From contig NZ_VFQE01000001.1 of assembly GCF_006717095.1 (NCBI RefSeq), positions 186,001 through 250,000 on the forward strand: DNA of 64,000 nucleotides, written 5' to 3'. The DNA is from Blastococcus colisei. Its GTDB lineage: Bacteria > Actinomycetota > Actinomycetes > Mycobacteriales > Geodermatophilaceae. A model generated the notes under the pieces. That model had not been told where the DNA came from, ran no database searches, and was given only the letters and a program-made list of their open reading frames with translations. Positions 49,725 to 57,451 of the stretch are shown one piece after another. A program made the translations under genes and the position numbers. The first letter of the stretch is position 1. The number at the start of each line of letters is the position of its first letter.

Positions 49725-51578
49725 ATGACCACCGACTCCCCGGCGCCCGGCCCCGTCGTCGGCCTGCGCCGCGAGCGCGAGGTCCTCGCGGTGGCGCTCG
49801 CGACCCACCGGCACGTCGTCCTCGAAGGGCCGCCGGGCACCGGCAAGTCCACGCTGCTGCGGGCGGTCGCCGCCGAGACCGGTCAGGACGTCGTCTTCGT
49901 GGAGGGCAACGCCGAACTGACCCCCGCCCGGCTGGTCGGGCAGTACGACCCCTCCGCCGTGCTCGCAGGCGGCTACGTGCCGGAGAACTTCACCGACGGC
50001 CCGCTGCTGACCGCGATGCGCGGGTCGGGGCTGCTCTACCTGGAGGAGCTCAACCGGATCCCCGAGGAGACGCTGAACGTCCTCATCACCGTGCTCACCG
50101 AGGGCGAGATCGCCGTCCCCCGGCTGGGCACGGTGCGCGCGACGGCCGGATTCCGGCTGATCGCCGCCATGAACCCCTTCGACGCGATCGGCACCGCCCG
50201 GGTCGGCCAGGCGATCGCGGACCGGATGTGCCGGGTCGTGCTCGGCTACCAGCCGGAAGAGGCCGAGCGCGAGATCGTCGCCGGCATCACCGGGTCCGGC
50301 GCCCGCCAGGTCGCCCTCGCCGTCCGGCTGGTGCGCGCCACCCGGCAGCACCGCGACCTGCGCACCGGCTCGTCGGTGCGTGGCGCGATCGACCTCGTAC
50401 TGCTGCTCGACGGACTGCTGCGCCTACGCGGCCAGGAGCTGACCTGCGGACGGGAAACCACGCGGGATGCCGCCCACGCGGCCCTCTCGGGCCGGATCCG
50501 CGTCACGGAGGGGGTGGAGCGGACGCCGGAGTCGGTCCTCGACGAGATCCTGGACGACGTCTGGCCGCCCGACTCCGCGCCCCCGGACACGGCCGACGGC
50601 GCACCGTCGGGGGGTGGCCTGGGAAAAGCTCCGGGCCCGTCGACCGGGACGGGCCCTGACCGAGCGGACACCCCGCGCGCCGATCGCGCGCCCCGCCGCG
50701 CGCCGCGCACGACCGGCCGCCGCGAGATGCAACTCCGACACGAGGCCTTCTCCACCGTCAGCCCGGAGGTGGGCGAGCTCGACGAGGAGGCGTTCGCCGG
50801 CCTGATGGGGGCCGACCCCGATGCGGCCGCCGCCCTGCTGGCCGACCTCGCCACCGCGACCGACCGGGAACTGCGGTCGGCCGCCCGCCGGCTGGCCGCC
50901 CGGGTGTTCGTCCAGGTCGGGCGGGTCGGGGCGGCCCGGGCGCGGGGCACGCGGCGGTTGGCCGCCACCCGACGTCCCGAGGGCGACCTGGATCTGGACC
51001 GCACCCTGGACCGCTGGACCGGGATCTGGCCGCCGGTCGCAGAGGACCTGGTCACGCGACACTGGACCGGATCCCGCCGGGCGGTCTGCCTCGCTGTCGA
51101 CCGTTCCGGATCGATGCAGGGCCTCGGTGTCGCCATCGCGGCCGTCGCCGCTGCGGGCGTCGTCCTGGCCGCCGACGAGCGGCTGCGGACGAGCGTGCTC
51201 ACCTTCGCCGACGACGTGACCGTGCTGCAGCCGCACGGCCGGCACCGGTCGGCGGAGGACGTCGTCCTGGCGCTGGTGGGACTGCGCGGCCACGGGCGGA
51301 CCGACCTCGCCGCGGCGCTACAGGGTGCGCGGAGCGAGCTGCTGCCGGCGACGGCGGACGAGCGGGTCGTCGTCCTGCTGTCGGACTGCCTGTCGACGGT
51401 GGGGGAGCCGCCCGAGTCGGCGCTGGCCGGCATCGACCGGCTGCACGTGCTCTGCCCGCTGCCGACGGAGGAGGCCGTGGACGCCGCCCGCCTGCTCGCC
51501 GCTCGCGGTGGCGGGACGATGGAGCCGGTCGGGACGCTCGCCGACCTCGGGCCCGCCCTCACCCGGCTGCTGGGCTAG
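49725..51578 (+). CDS. Fused MoxR ATPase-VWA protein
   Basis: This 617-residue protein combines a MoxR AAA+ domain (about residues 15-290; Walker A LEGPPGTGKSTLL, Walker B SGLLYLEELNRIPEE, FRLIAAMNPFDAIGTARVGQ) with a C-terminal VWA domain (AVCLAVDRSGSMQGLGVAIA, LRGHGRTDLAAALQG). They are joined by a Pro/Arg-rich linker near 290-340. It is related to the two-gene MoxR/VWA pair 2-4 kb upstream and to the BchI-BchD-like magnesium-chelatase architecture. ATG 49725 with AGGAAAGG upstream is the start. It probably acts as a self-contained chaperone or metal-insertion machine; its client is unknown. Confidence 0.88.
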   Translation: MTTDSPAPGPVVGLRREREVLAVALATHRHVVLEGPPGTGKSTLLRAVAAETGQDVVFVEGNAELTPARLVGQYDPSAVLAGGYVPENFTDGPLLTAMRGSGLLYLEELNRIPEETLNVLITVLTEGEIAVPRLGTVRATAGFRLIAAMNPFDAIGTARVGQAIADRMCRVVLGYQPEEAEREIVAGITGSGARQVALAVRLVRATRQHRDLRTGSSVRGAIDLVLLLDGLLRLRGQELTCGRETTRDAAHAALSGRIRVTEGVERTPESVLDEILDDVWPPDSAPPDTADGAPSGGGLGKAPGPSTGTGPDRADTPRADRAPRRAPRTTGRREMQLRHEAFSTVSPEVGELDEEAFAGLMGADPDAAAALLADLATATDRELRSAARRLAARVFVQVGRVGAARARGTRRLAATRRPEGDLDLDRTLDRWTGIWPPVAEDLVTRHWTGSRRAVCLAVDRSGSMQGLGVAIAAVAAAGVVLAADERLRTSVLTFADDVTVLQPHGRHRSAEDVVLALVGLRGHGRTDLAAALQGARSELLPATADERVVVLLSDCLSTVGEPPESALAGIDRLHVLCPLPTEEAVDAARLLAARGGGTMEPVGTLADLGPALTRLLG

Positions 51579-51634
51579 GGAGCACTACACGCTCGGGTAA
51601 CGACGTCGTCCGACGAGCGGGGGGCCGGAGGCCT

Positions 51635-51693
51635 CCCCGAGGAGGGTGGGCAGCGGCTCCACCCGCCTCGGGGACGGCTCCTGGCCGCGGTGT
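51635..51693. repeat. Interspersed repeat, family A, copy 2, with bidirectional terminator
   Basis: CCCCGAGG (51635-51642) pairs with CCTCGGGG (51666-51673). Inside, GGGTGG pairs with CCACCC, a strong stem between two convergent genes. The right part, 51670-51693, matches 12774-12797 at 23 of 24 bases. It ends at the stop codon of the alcohol dehydrogenase gene. Confidence 0.7.
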
Positions 51694-52823
51694 TATCGCC
51701 GGTCGGCGTCGGTGTAGACGATCATGCCGCGGATGTTCTCGCCGTCGCGCATGTCCTGGTAGCCCTTGTTGACCTCTTCCAGGGAGTACCTCGTCGTCAC
51801 CAGCTCGTCGAGCTTGAGCTGCCCCTCCTGGTAGAGCGAGAGCAGCTCCGGGATGGCGTTGCGCGGGGCCAGGCCGCCGAAGATGGCCCCCTGCAGGTCC
51901 TTCTGCAGCAGGGTGAGCTCGAAGAGGCTGAGCTTCACGTCGACGTTGGCGTAGTTGCCCATGCCGGTGACGACCGCGCGGCCACCCTTGCCGGTGACGC
52001 TGAGCGCGGCGGCGATGTCCTCGCCCTGGATGTCGCCGACGGTGATGATCGTCTTCTCCGCCATCCGGCCCCAGGTGAGCTCGTTGATCGCCGGCACCGC
52101 CTCCTCCATGTTCGCGAAGGTGTGGGTGGCGCCCATGTCCATCGCCCACTCGCGCTTCTTGGCGACGGGGTCGATGACCATGACCCGCTTGGCCCCGGCC
52201 GCGGCCGCGCCCTGGACGGCGTTCATGCCGACGCCTCCGGCGCCCATGACCACGACGTTCTCGCCCGGCCGGACGTCGGCCACCTTGGTCGCCGAGCCCC
52301 AGCCGGTGGTGACGCCGCAACCCACGAGGGCCGCGATGTCGAGGGGGATGTCCGGTTCGATCTTCACGACCGACGCCTGGTGCACCGTCATGTACGGCGA
52401 GAACGTGCCGAGCAGGCACATCGGGATGACGTCCTTGCCCCGAGCCTTCACGCGGTAGCTGCCGTCGGAGATCGACGTGCCGGCGAGCAGGTTCGCGCCG
52501 AGGTCGCACAGGTTCTGCTGGCCGCGCGAGCACGGCGGGCACTGCCCACAGGCGGGGATGAAGGCGGTGACGACGTGGTCGCCCTCCTCGAGGCCGGTCA
52601 CGCCGGGACCCACCTTGGTGACGACGCCGGCGCCCTCGTGCCCGCCGATGACCGGGTAGGACGCGACCGGGGTGCCGCCGGTGACCAGGTGCTCGTCGGA
52701 GTGGCAGAGGCCCGAGGCGGCGAGCTCGACGGTGACCTCACCCGCCCGCGGATCCCCGAGTTCGATCTCCTCGACCGACCATTCCTCGTCGACACCCCAC
52801 AAGATCGCGCCCTTGGTCTTCAC
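51693..52823 (-). CDS. NDMA-dependent alcohol dehydrogenase (mycofactocin-associated)
   Basis: The 376-residue zinc alcohol dehydrogenase begins KTKGAILWGVDEEWSVEEIE, which is characteristic of the NDMA-dependent (Rxyl_3153-type) group. Catalytic zinc residues are Cys40 and His62-Glu63; structural zinc uses Cys92, 95, 98 and 106 (CGQCPPCSRGQQNLC); the dinucleotide loop is GAGGVG at 194-199. In this group the NAD is tightly bound and electrons are passed to mycofactocin, the peptide-derived redox cofactor. GTG 52823 has GGAAGGGA upstream. A truncated mycofactocin-pathway gene lies 2.3 kb downstream. Confidence 0.92.
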   Translation of the reverse strand: MKTKGAILWGVDEEWSVEEIELGDPRAGEVTVELAASGLCHSDEHLVTGGTPVASYPVIGGHEGAGVVTKVGPGVTGLEEGDHVVTAFIPACGQCPPCSRGQQNLCDLGANLLAGTSISDGSYRVKARGKDVIPMCLLGTFSPYMTVHQASVVKIEPDIPLDIAALVGCGVTTGWGSATKVADVRPGENVVVMGAGGVGMNAVQGAAAAGAKRVMVIDPVAKKREWAMDMGATHTFANMEEAVPAINELTWGRMAEKTIITVGDIQGEDIAAALSVTGKGGRAVVTGMGNYANVDVKLSLFELTLLQKDLQGAIFGGLAPRNAIPELLSLYQEGQLKLDELVTTRYSLEEVNKGYQDMRDGENIRGMIVYTDADRR

Positions 52824-52992
52824 AGAGATCCCTTCCGTCGATTCGCGCCGTTGGCAAGGCAGAGCGGCTCGGTACCCGTCGGTACCGTGCCGCGCGTCAC
52901 ACTCTGCTGACGCGGGCGGCAGCCCGTCAACCCTGACCGTCGTTCCCCAGGCCGTCGTGCAACGTCGTGCAGCGGTCGGCGACACTGGCCGG

Positions 52993-54426
52993 GTGTCCGC
53001 AGCTCCGGTGGTCGTGGTCGGCGCCGGGCCCGTGGGGCTGACGGCGGCGCTGCTGCTCGCCCGCCGCGGGGTCGACGTCCGGGTCCTCGAGAAGCACCGG
53101 GAGCCGTATCCGCTGCCGCGGGCCGTGCACCTGGACGACGAGGTGTTCCGCGTGCTGCAGGCCGCCGGTGTCGCGGACACCGTCCTCGCCCGCAGCCGTC
53201 CCATGGCCGGGCTGCGGCTCCTGGACGGCGGACACCGGGTGCTGGCCGAGTTCGCCCGCCACCCCGACGCCGGGCCGCACGGTTTCCCGCAGGGCTCGCT
53301 GGTCCACCAGCCCGACCTCGAGGCGGTGCTGGCCGCCGCGGCAGCCGATGCGGGCATCGCCGTGGACCGGGGCGCGGAGGTGACCGGCCTGCGCCAGGAG
53401 CCCGAAGGCGTCACGGTGACCGTCGGATCGTGGAACGGCGGTCGGGACCGGTCCGTCCGCGCGGGCGCGGTGCTGGGCTGCGACGGCGCCAACAGCACCG
53501 TGCGGGAGCTGATCGGCGCCGCGATGCGCGACCTGGGGACGCCGGACCGCTGGCTGGTGCTCGACGTGCGCTCCCCGGTGGAGCTACCGGTCTGGCCCGG
53601 CGCCCACCAGGTGTGCGACTCGCGGAAGCCGGCGACGTTCATGCCGGTGACCGGCGACCGGTACCGCTGGGAGCGCCGGCTCGGGCCGGGGGAGACGGTC
53701 GCCGCCGCCACCGCGCCGGACCGGCTCGCTGCGCTGCTGGCGCCGGTCGACCCGGCGAAGGTCGAGTTCGCCCGGTCGGTCGAGTACACGTTCCGCGCGC
53801 AGGTGGCCGATCGCTGGCGGGACGGCCGGGTGCTGCTGGCCGGCGACGCCGCCCACCTGTCCCCGCCGTTCGTCGGCCAGGGGCTCGGCCTGGGGCTGCG
53901 CGACGTCCACCAGCTGTGCTGGAAGCTCGCCGCCGTCCTGTCGGGGGACGCCGACGACGCGCTGCTGGACACCTACCAGGCCGAGCGCGAGCCCCACGCC
54001 CGCGCGCTCATCCGGGTCGCCCAACTGCTGGGCGCGCTCATGACCGGCGGCGGGCGGAGCGGCGACGCCGTCCGCCGGTCGGTGCTGGCCGCCGTCCGGC
54101 GGATCCCGGCGGTGGCCCGGTTGGCGACCGACAGCACGACGCCGCCGCTGCGCCACGGCCCGCTGGTCGAGCGCCGCGGCCGGGCCGGGCGGCGGCTGGC
54201 CGGGACGCTCGTCCCGCAGCCCGAGGTGCTCGTCGACGGGCGTCCCTGCCGGCTGGACGACGTCCTCGGTGCGGGCTACGCGGAGATCACCGCGGGCCTG
54301 CTCGTGCGGCGGGCCGACGGCACGGAGCTGCAGGTCGAGGACCCGACCGGCGCGCTCCGGCGCTGGATGGGCGGTGCCTCGATGGTGCGGATCCGCCCTG
54401 ACCGCGTCGTGCGCTCCGCCCGTTAG
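52993..54426 (+). CDS. FAD-dependent aromatic-type monooxygenase
   Basis: The 477-residue flavoprotein is of the PHBH/MhpA class: VVVVGAGPVGLTAALLLARR (FAD-binding Gly motif), LGCDGANSTVRELIGAAMRD (the DG motif), and VLLAGDAAHLSPPFVGQGLG (the GD motif). The family hydroxylates phenolic or polyketide aromatic rings using NAD(P)H. Its C-terminus ends with a thioredoxin-like remnant. It starts at GTG 52993 and is divergent from the alcohol dehydrogenase. No aromatic-degradation genes adjoin it, so the substrate is unknown. Confidence 0.9.
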   Translation: MSAAPVVVVGAGPVGLTAALLLARRGVDVRVLEKHREPYPLPRAVHLDDEVFRVLQAAGVADTVLARSRPMAGLRLLDGGHRVLAEFARHPDAGPHGFPQGSLVHQPDLEAVLAAAAADAGIAVDRGAEVTGLRQEPEGVTVTVGSWNGGRDRSVRAGAVLGCDGANSTVRELIGAAMRDLGTPDRWLVLDVRSPVELPVWPGAHQVCDSRKPATFMPVTGDRYRWERRLGPGETVAAATAPDRLAALLAPVDPAKVEFARSVEYTFRAQVADRWRDGRVLLAGDAAHLSPPFVGQGLGLGLRDVHQLCWKLAAVLSGDADDALLDTYQAEREPHARALIRVAQLLGALMTGGGRSGDAVRRSVLAAVRRIPAVARLATDSTTPPLRHGPLVERRGRAGRRLAGTLVPQPEVLVDGRPCRLDDVLGAGYAEITAGLLVRRADGTELQVEDPTGALRRWMGGASMVRIRPDRVVRSAR

Positions 54427-54682
54427 CCCGATCGTGCACGGCCGGGCCCCTCTGCTGGCCCGGCCGCACGCGACCGGTGGTCCTCGTCCGCGGACGAATG
54501 GCCCGCGCGGGCGTCGCGGTGGCAGCTCGGCCTGGCTGCTGAGACTGACCTGCGGCATCGGCGCCGGACCGGCGGACCGCGAGGAGGGCGTCGCTCCGGG
54601 GACCCGTGCCCGAGGACCGCGAGACCCGTGCTGCCGCATACGCGCTGACGCCGAGCGCACTGGCCGAGCACCGCGTCGCCGG

Positions 54683-54853
54683 GTGCTCGGGATCGTGAGT
54701 GCGCTATTCGTGCTCGGGGTGCTGGTCAACCTGGCCGTCCAGGCCTCCCCGTGGTGGTGGCTCGGGGTCGCCGTCGACGCCGGCCTGCTCGCGCACGGCT
54801 GGTTCGTGCACCCGAGGCGGCTGCGCCGCCGCGCCGACCTGCTCAGGCAGTGA
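54683..54853 (+). CDS. Small membrane protein (2TM-like)
   Basis: About 56 residues with two hydrophobic segments (LGIVSALFVLGVLVNLAVQA and WWWLGVAVDAGLLAHGWFVH) and an Arg-rich tail (PRRLRRRADLLRQ). It may begin further upstream; the frame is open, but no good start is apparent. It resembles the 2TM-domain module found as a small actinobacterial membrane protein. Function unknown. Confidence 0.5.
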   Translation: MLGIVSALFVLGVLVNLAVQASPWWWLGVAVDAGLLAHGWFVHPRRLRRRADLLRQ

Positions 54854-54902
54854 GCGGGCGCGTCCGGGAGTCTGACCGCGTGACGCGGGTAGTGCCCCCA
54901 CC

Positions 54903-55103
54903 ATGAACATCGACAAGGACCAGATCCTGCAGCTCCTGCGTTCGCAGGGCGACGACGCCAAGGCTCAGCAGGCCGACCAGGAGCTCCCCGGCCAGGTCGA
55001 CACCGAGAAGGACGCCGGGTTGCTCTCCAAGCTTGGTATCGATCCAATGGACCTGGTGAAGAAGCTCGGCGGCGGCGGGCTGGGCGGCCTGCTCGGCCGC
55101 TGA
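54903..55103 (+). CDS. Small conserved 66-residue protein, copy 2
   Basis: The product (NIDKDQILQLLRSQGDDAKA... LPGQVDTEKD ... DLVKKLGGGGLGGLLG) is the paralog of the protein at 24055-24255. It has the same length and no gaps, and shares the LR-x-QGD, LPxxVDTxxD and Gly-rich end motifs. The upstream ribosome-binding site is poor (few purines), so it may be leaderless. A hairpin follows the stop. Function unknown. Confidence 0.78.
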   Translation: MNIDKDQILQLLRSQGDDAKAQQADQELPGQVDTEKDAGLLSKLGIDPMDLVKKLGGGGLGGLLGR

Positions 55104-55114
55104 GCCGGCGCCAC

Positions 55115-55163
55115 TGTGCGCGTATTCACCTCATCCGTCACGAATGCGGTGGATATGCGCACA
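55115..55163. repeat. 49-base imperfect palindrome
   Basis: TGTGCGCGTATTCACC (55115-55130) pairs with GGTGGATATGCGCACA (55148-55163) with two mismatches, and the inner part continues to pair (CATCCG/CGAATG) around a three-base loop. It starts 12 bases after the 66-residue protein's stop and covers the last 11 codons of the mftD remnant. It could be a bidirectional terminator or a mobile palindrome at the truncation point. Confidence 0.65.
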
Positions 55164-55370
55164 ACGGCGACAGCAGGCGGTCAGGCCTCGCGACGGCGCT
55201 GGGCCGGCGGTGTGCGGCGCGAACCCCAGTTCGGCGAAGGCGGCGAGGTTGTCCTCGAGGGTCAGGCCGCGCTCCGAGCCGGCGACCAGTGCGCCGTACA
55301 CGCCCTTGGGCAGCCGCTTCTTGGCCCGGCGCTGGGCCTCGGCGACCGACTTGAACCACGGGTTAGCCAT
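55131..55370 (-). pseudogene. mftD: Truncated mftD-like gene (mycofactocin biosynthesis)
   Basis: The first 56 residues (ANPWFKSVAEAQRRAKKRLP, KGVYGALVAGSERGLTLEDN, LAAFAELGFAPHTAG) match the N-terminus of MftD (pre-mycofactocin synthase), the FMN-dependent alpha-hydroxyacid dehydrogenase-like enzyme, which is normally about 400 residues. After that the frame diverges (APSRGLTACCRRCAHIHRIR) and stops at 79 residues, so the barrel and FMN site are missing. The ATG at 55370 lies at the usual position. A frame-independent palindrome overlaps the end. It is a gene remnant or a mini-protein. Homology is strong by eye; the cause of truncation is inferred. Confidence 0.75.
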
Positions 55371-55469
55371 CGTCAGACCTCCTCGGGCCCGGTCGGCCGA
55401 GTCCATCATCTTGGCAGCCGCCCCGCGGCCTGCGCCGCGCAGGCGCGGCGCAGACCGGGGACGAGTGGT

Positions 55470-56921
55470 TCAGCCCTTGACGTACCGGCGCAGGCTGCCG
55501 TCGACGACCGTGAGTAGCAGCAGTAGCGCCCCGGCTCCGACGGAGACCCAGCCGAGGACCTGTATCGCAGCGTCCGAGACGCCGTCGGCGTAGGCGAGCG
55601 CGACCGCGCCCGTGGCGGTCATTGCGCCGGTGTACTGCGCCGTGCGGAACAGGCCCGCCGCCGCACCGATCTGGCCTCCGGGCGCAGCCCGGTACACGAG
55701 CATCTGGTTGGCGACGAGCCCGAGGCCGTTCGGGAGCCCGAACACGGCGGAGATAAGCACCAGCAGAGCCATCGGGGAGCCGGCGTGCAGGAGCAGCATC
55801 CCTACGCTCCCGGCGAGGAGGCCCAGGGCACCTATCAGCAACGGCGGGAGCAGGCGTCGACCCCGGACGCCCACGAAGGACGCGACGGCTCCGACCGCCG
55901 ACATGCCTAGGAGCACCAGGCCCGCAGTGCTGGCGGACAGGCCCCGGATGTCCTGGAGCCAGGGAGTGAGCCCGAAGAGCACCCCGTACACGACTAGGAA
56001 GGTGAGGAAGACCCGCACGTACGCGCTGACCAGCGCGGTGTTCCTGGCGAGCATGCGGAGATCGATGAACGGTGTCCGCGCGCGCAGTTCCACCAGCACG
56101 AGAAGCAGCACGCTGGCCACCAGGCCGAGCAGGACCGGCACAGGTGGCCGAGGCAGTTCCATCGTGGTCAGGAGGAAGAGGGAGACGGCGCCTCCGAAGA
56201 GCGCGGTTCCCGGCAGGTCGAGCAGCCGCCAGGCCCGTGCCTCTCGGACCCGTGGCAGCGAGCGGGGGAGCAGCAGGAAGCCCAGGGAGGTGACGGCCAG
56301 ACCGAGCGGCACGTTGACGGCGAAGACGGCCCGCCAGCCGATGGTGTCCACGAGGAGACCGCCCAGTGGAGGCCCGACGGTGAGCGTCACCAGGCTCACC
56401 GTGCTCAGCAGCGCCAGTGTCCGGGGCGGGGTGGGCACGCCCAGACGGTCTGCCTGCTCACGCAGCATCGCGATCGCCGCCGGGAAGGCAGCCCCGGTGC
56501 CCAGGCCGACCACCGCTCTGGAGGCCACCAGCCACCCGAAGGCTGGTGCGAGCGCCCCGAGCACGCCGGCCACCGCGACGAGCACGCCGCCGACGAGGAA
56601 CACCCGCCGCGGACCGAACTGGTCGGCCAGGCGCCCGGCGACGGGCTGGCCGATTGCGCTGGCCAGGTACATGACCGCCACGAGCCACGCCGTCGCGGCG
56701 GGCCCGACCCCCAGGTCGCCGCCGATCGGTGACAGCGCGGTGGCGATCACCGTGGAGTTGACCGGGTTGAGCATCGCGCCGGCGCAGAGCGGCACCACCA
56801 GACGTGGCCCTAGATCGACCGCCCGATGGCGGCCGAACCGGGACGCCGGTGCTGCGGGGCGAGGCCATCCCGGGCGCGTCCCTTGGTGCCGGTCGGCCGA
56901 GCTTCTCGAGCGTGGGAGCAC
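55470..56921 (-). CDS. DHA2-type MFS drug transporter
   Basis: The 483-residue protein has about fourteen hydrophobic segments and the MFS A motif GRLADQFGPRRVFLVGGVLV. The section around NPVNSTVIATALSPIGGDL is an EmrB-like substrate site, and VGPPLGGLLVDTIGWRAVFA is the motif C region. Such proton antiporters export drugs or metabolites. The first 45 residues are Arg/Pro-rich and unlike transporters; the true start may be closer to VDLGPRLVVPL. Confidence 0.87.
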   Translation of the reverse strand: MLPRSRSSADRHQGTRPGWPRPAAPASRFGRHRAVDLGPRLVVPLCAGAMLNPVNSTVIATALSPIGGDLGVGPAATAWLVAVMYLASAIGQPVAGRLADQFGPRRVFLVGGVLVAVAGVLGALAPAFGWLVASRAVVGLGTGAAFPAAIAMLREQADRLGVPTPPRTLALLSTVSLVTLTVGPPLGGLLVDTIGWRAVFAVNVPLGLAVTSLGFLLLPRSLPRVREARAWRLLDLPGTALFGGAVSLFLLTTMELPRPPVPVLLGLVASVLLLVLVELRARTPFIDLRMLARNTALVSAYVRVFLTFLVVYGVLFGLTPWLQDIRGLSASTAGLVLLGMSAVGAVASFVGVRGRRLLPPLLIGALGLLAGSVGMLLLHAGSPMALLVLISAVFGLPNGLGLVANQMLVYRAAPGGQIGAAAGLFRTAQYTGAMTATGAVALAYADGVSDAAIQVLGWVSVGAGALLLLLTVVDGSLRRYVKG

Positions 56922-56993
56922 AATTCCCCGGACCGTTCGTTGCCCTCCGCGGGCAGTGGTGTGTCGATGGAGGTGCGAGCGTGGCCGGGCCCC

Positions 56994-57404
56994 CTACATC
57001 CCGTGCAGCTGCCGCACGAGGACGGGGCACTCGGCGCTGAGCAGGATCCGCTGCGCGTCACTGCCCATGAGGGCCTTGCCGACCCGCGTGCGCTTGGCCA
57101 GCCCGATCACCATCAGGTCCGATTCCCGAGTCGCGGCGATCCGCACCAGATCGACCGCCGCGCTGACGGCGACGATGCTGGCCTCCCACGAGGTCTCGTA
57201 GCCCTCGGTGGTCAGGGCCTCGGCCTGCTGCTCGAGGCTGCGCTCGGTCCGCCGGAGCCGCTGGATCTCGTCGTCCTCGGTCCCCACCCGCACCAGGGTG
57301 ACCAGGTGCAGTCTGGCCGGGCTCCGGGCCGCCTTCCTCGCCAGTTCCAGGAGTGGCTCGTGCGGCTGGTTCTCCTTGAGCGCGACGACAATGCTGGTGA
57401 ACAC
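56994..57404 (-). CDS. Universal stress protein (UspA family)
   Basis: The 136-residue protein has the Usp fold: FTSIVVALKENQPHEPLLEL at the start, LHLVTLVRVGTED, a central Gln/Glu-rich helix, then SDLMVIGLAKRTRVGKALMG with the ATP-type loop and SAECPVLVR at the end. The G-x2-G-x9-S/T motif is only partly conserved, so ATP binding is uncertain. It probably helps in stress or metabolic adaptation and lies 47 bases upstream of the isochorismatase-type gene's stop on the same strand. Confidence 0.9.
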   Translation of the reverse strand: MFTSIVVALKENQPHEPLLELARKAARSPARLHLVTLVRVGTEDDEIQRLRRTERSLEQQAEALTTEGYETSWEASIVAVSAAVDLVRIAATRESDLMVIGLAKRTRVGKALMGSDAQRILLSAECPVLVRQLHGM

Positions 57405-57451
57405 GGGAACTCGCTCTCCGAACTCGTGGGATCACGCCGTCGGCGACGGCT

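Noticed and set aside
54269-54853. 194-codon frame overlapping the monooxygenase gene end
   Set aside because: Only the last 56 codons have membrane-protein character; the upstream part is antisense-like shadow of the monooxygenase C-terminus.
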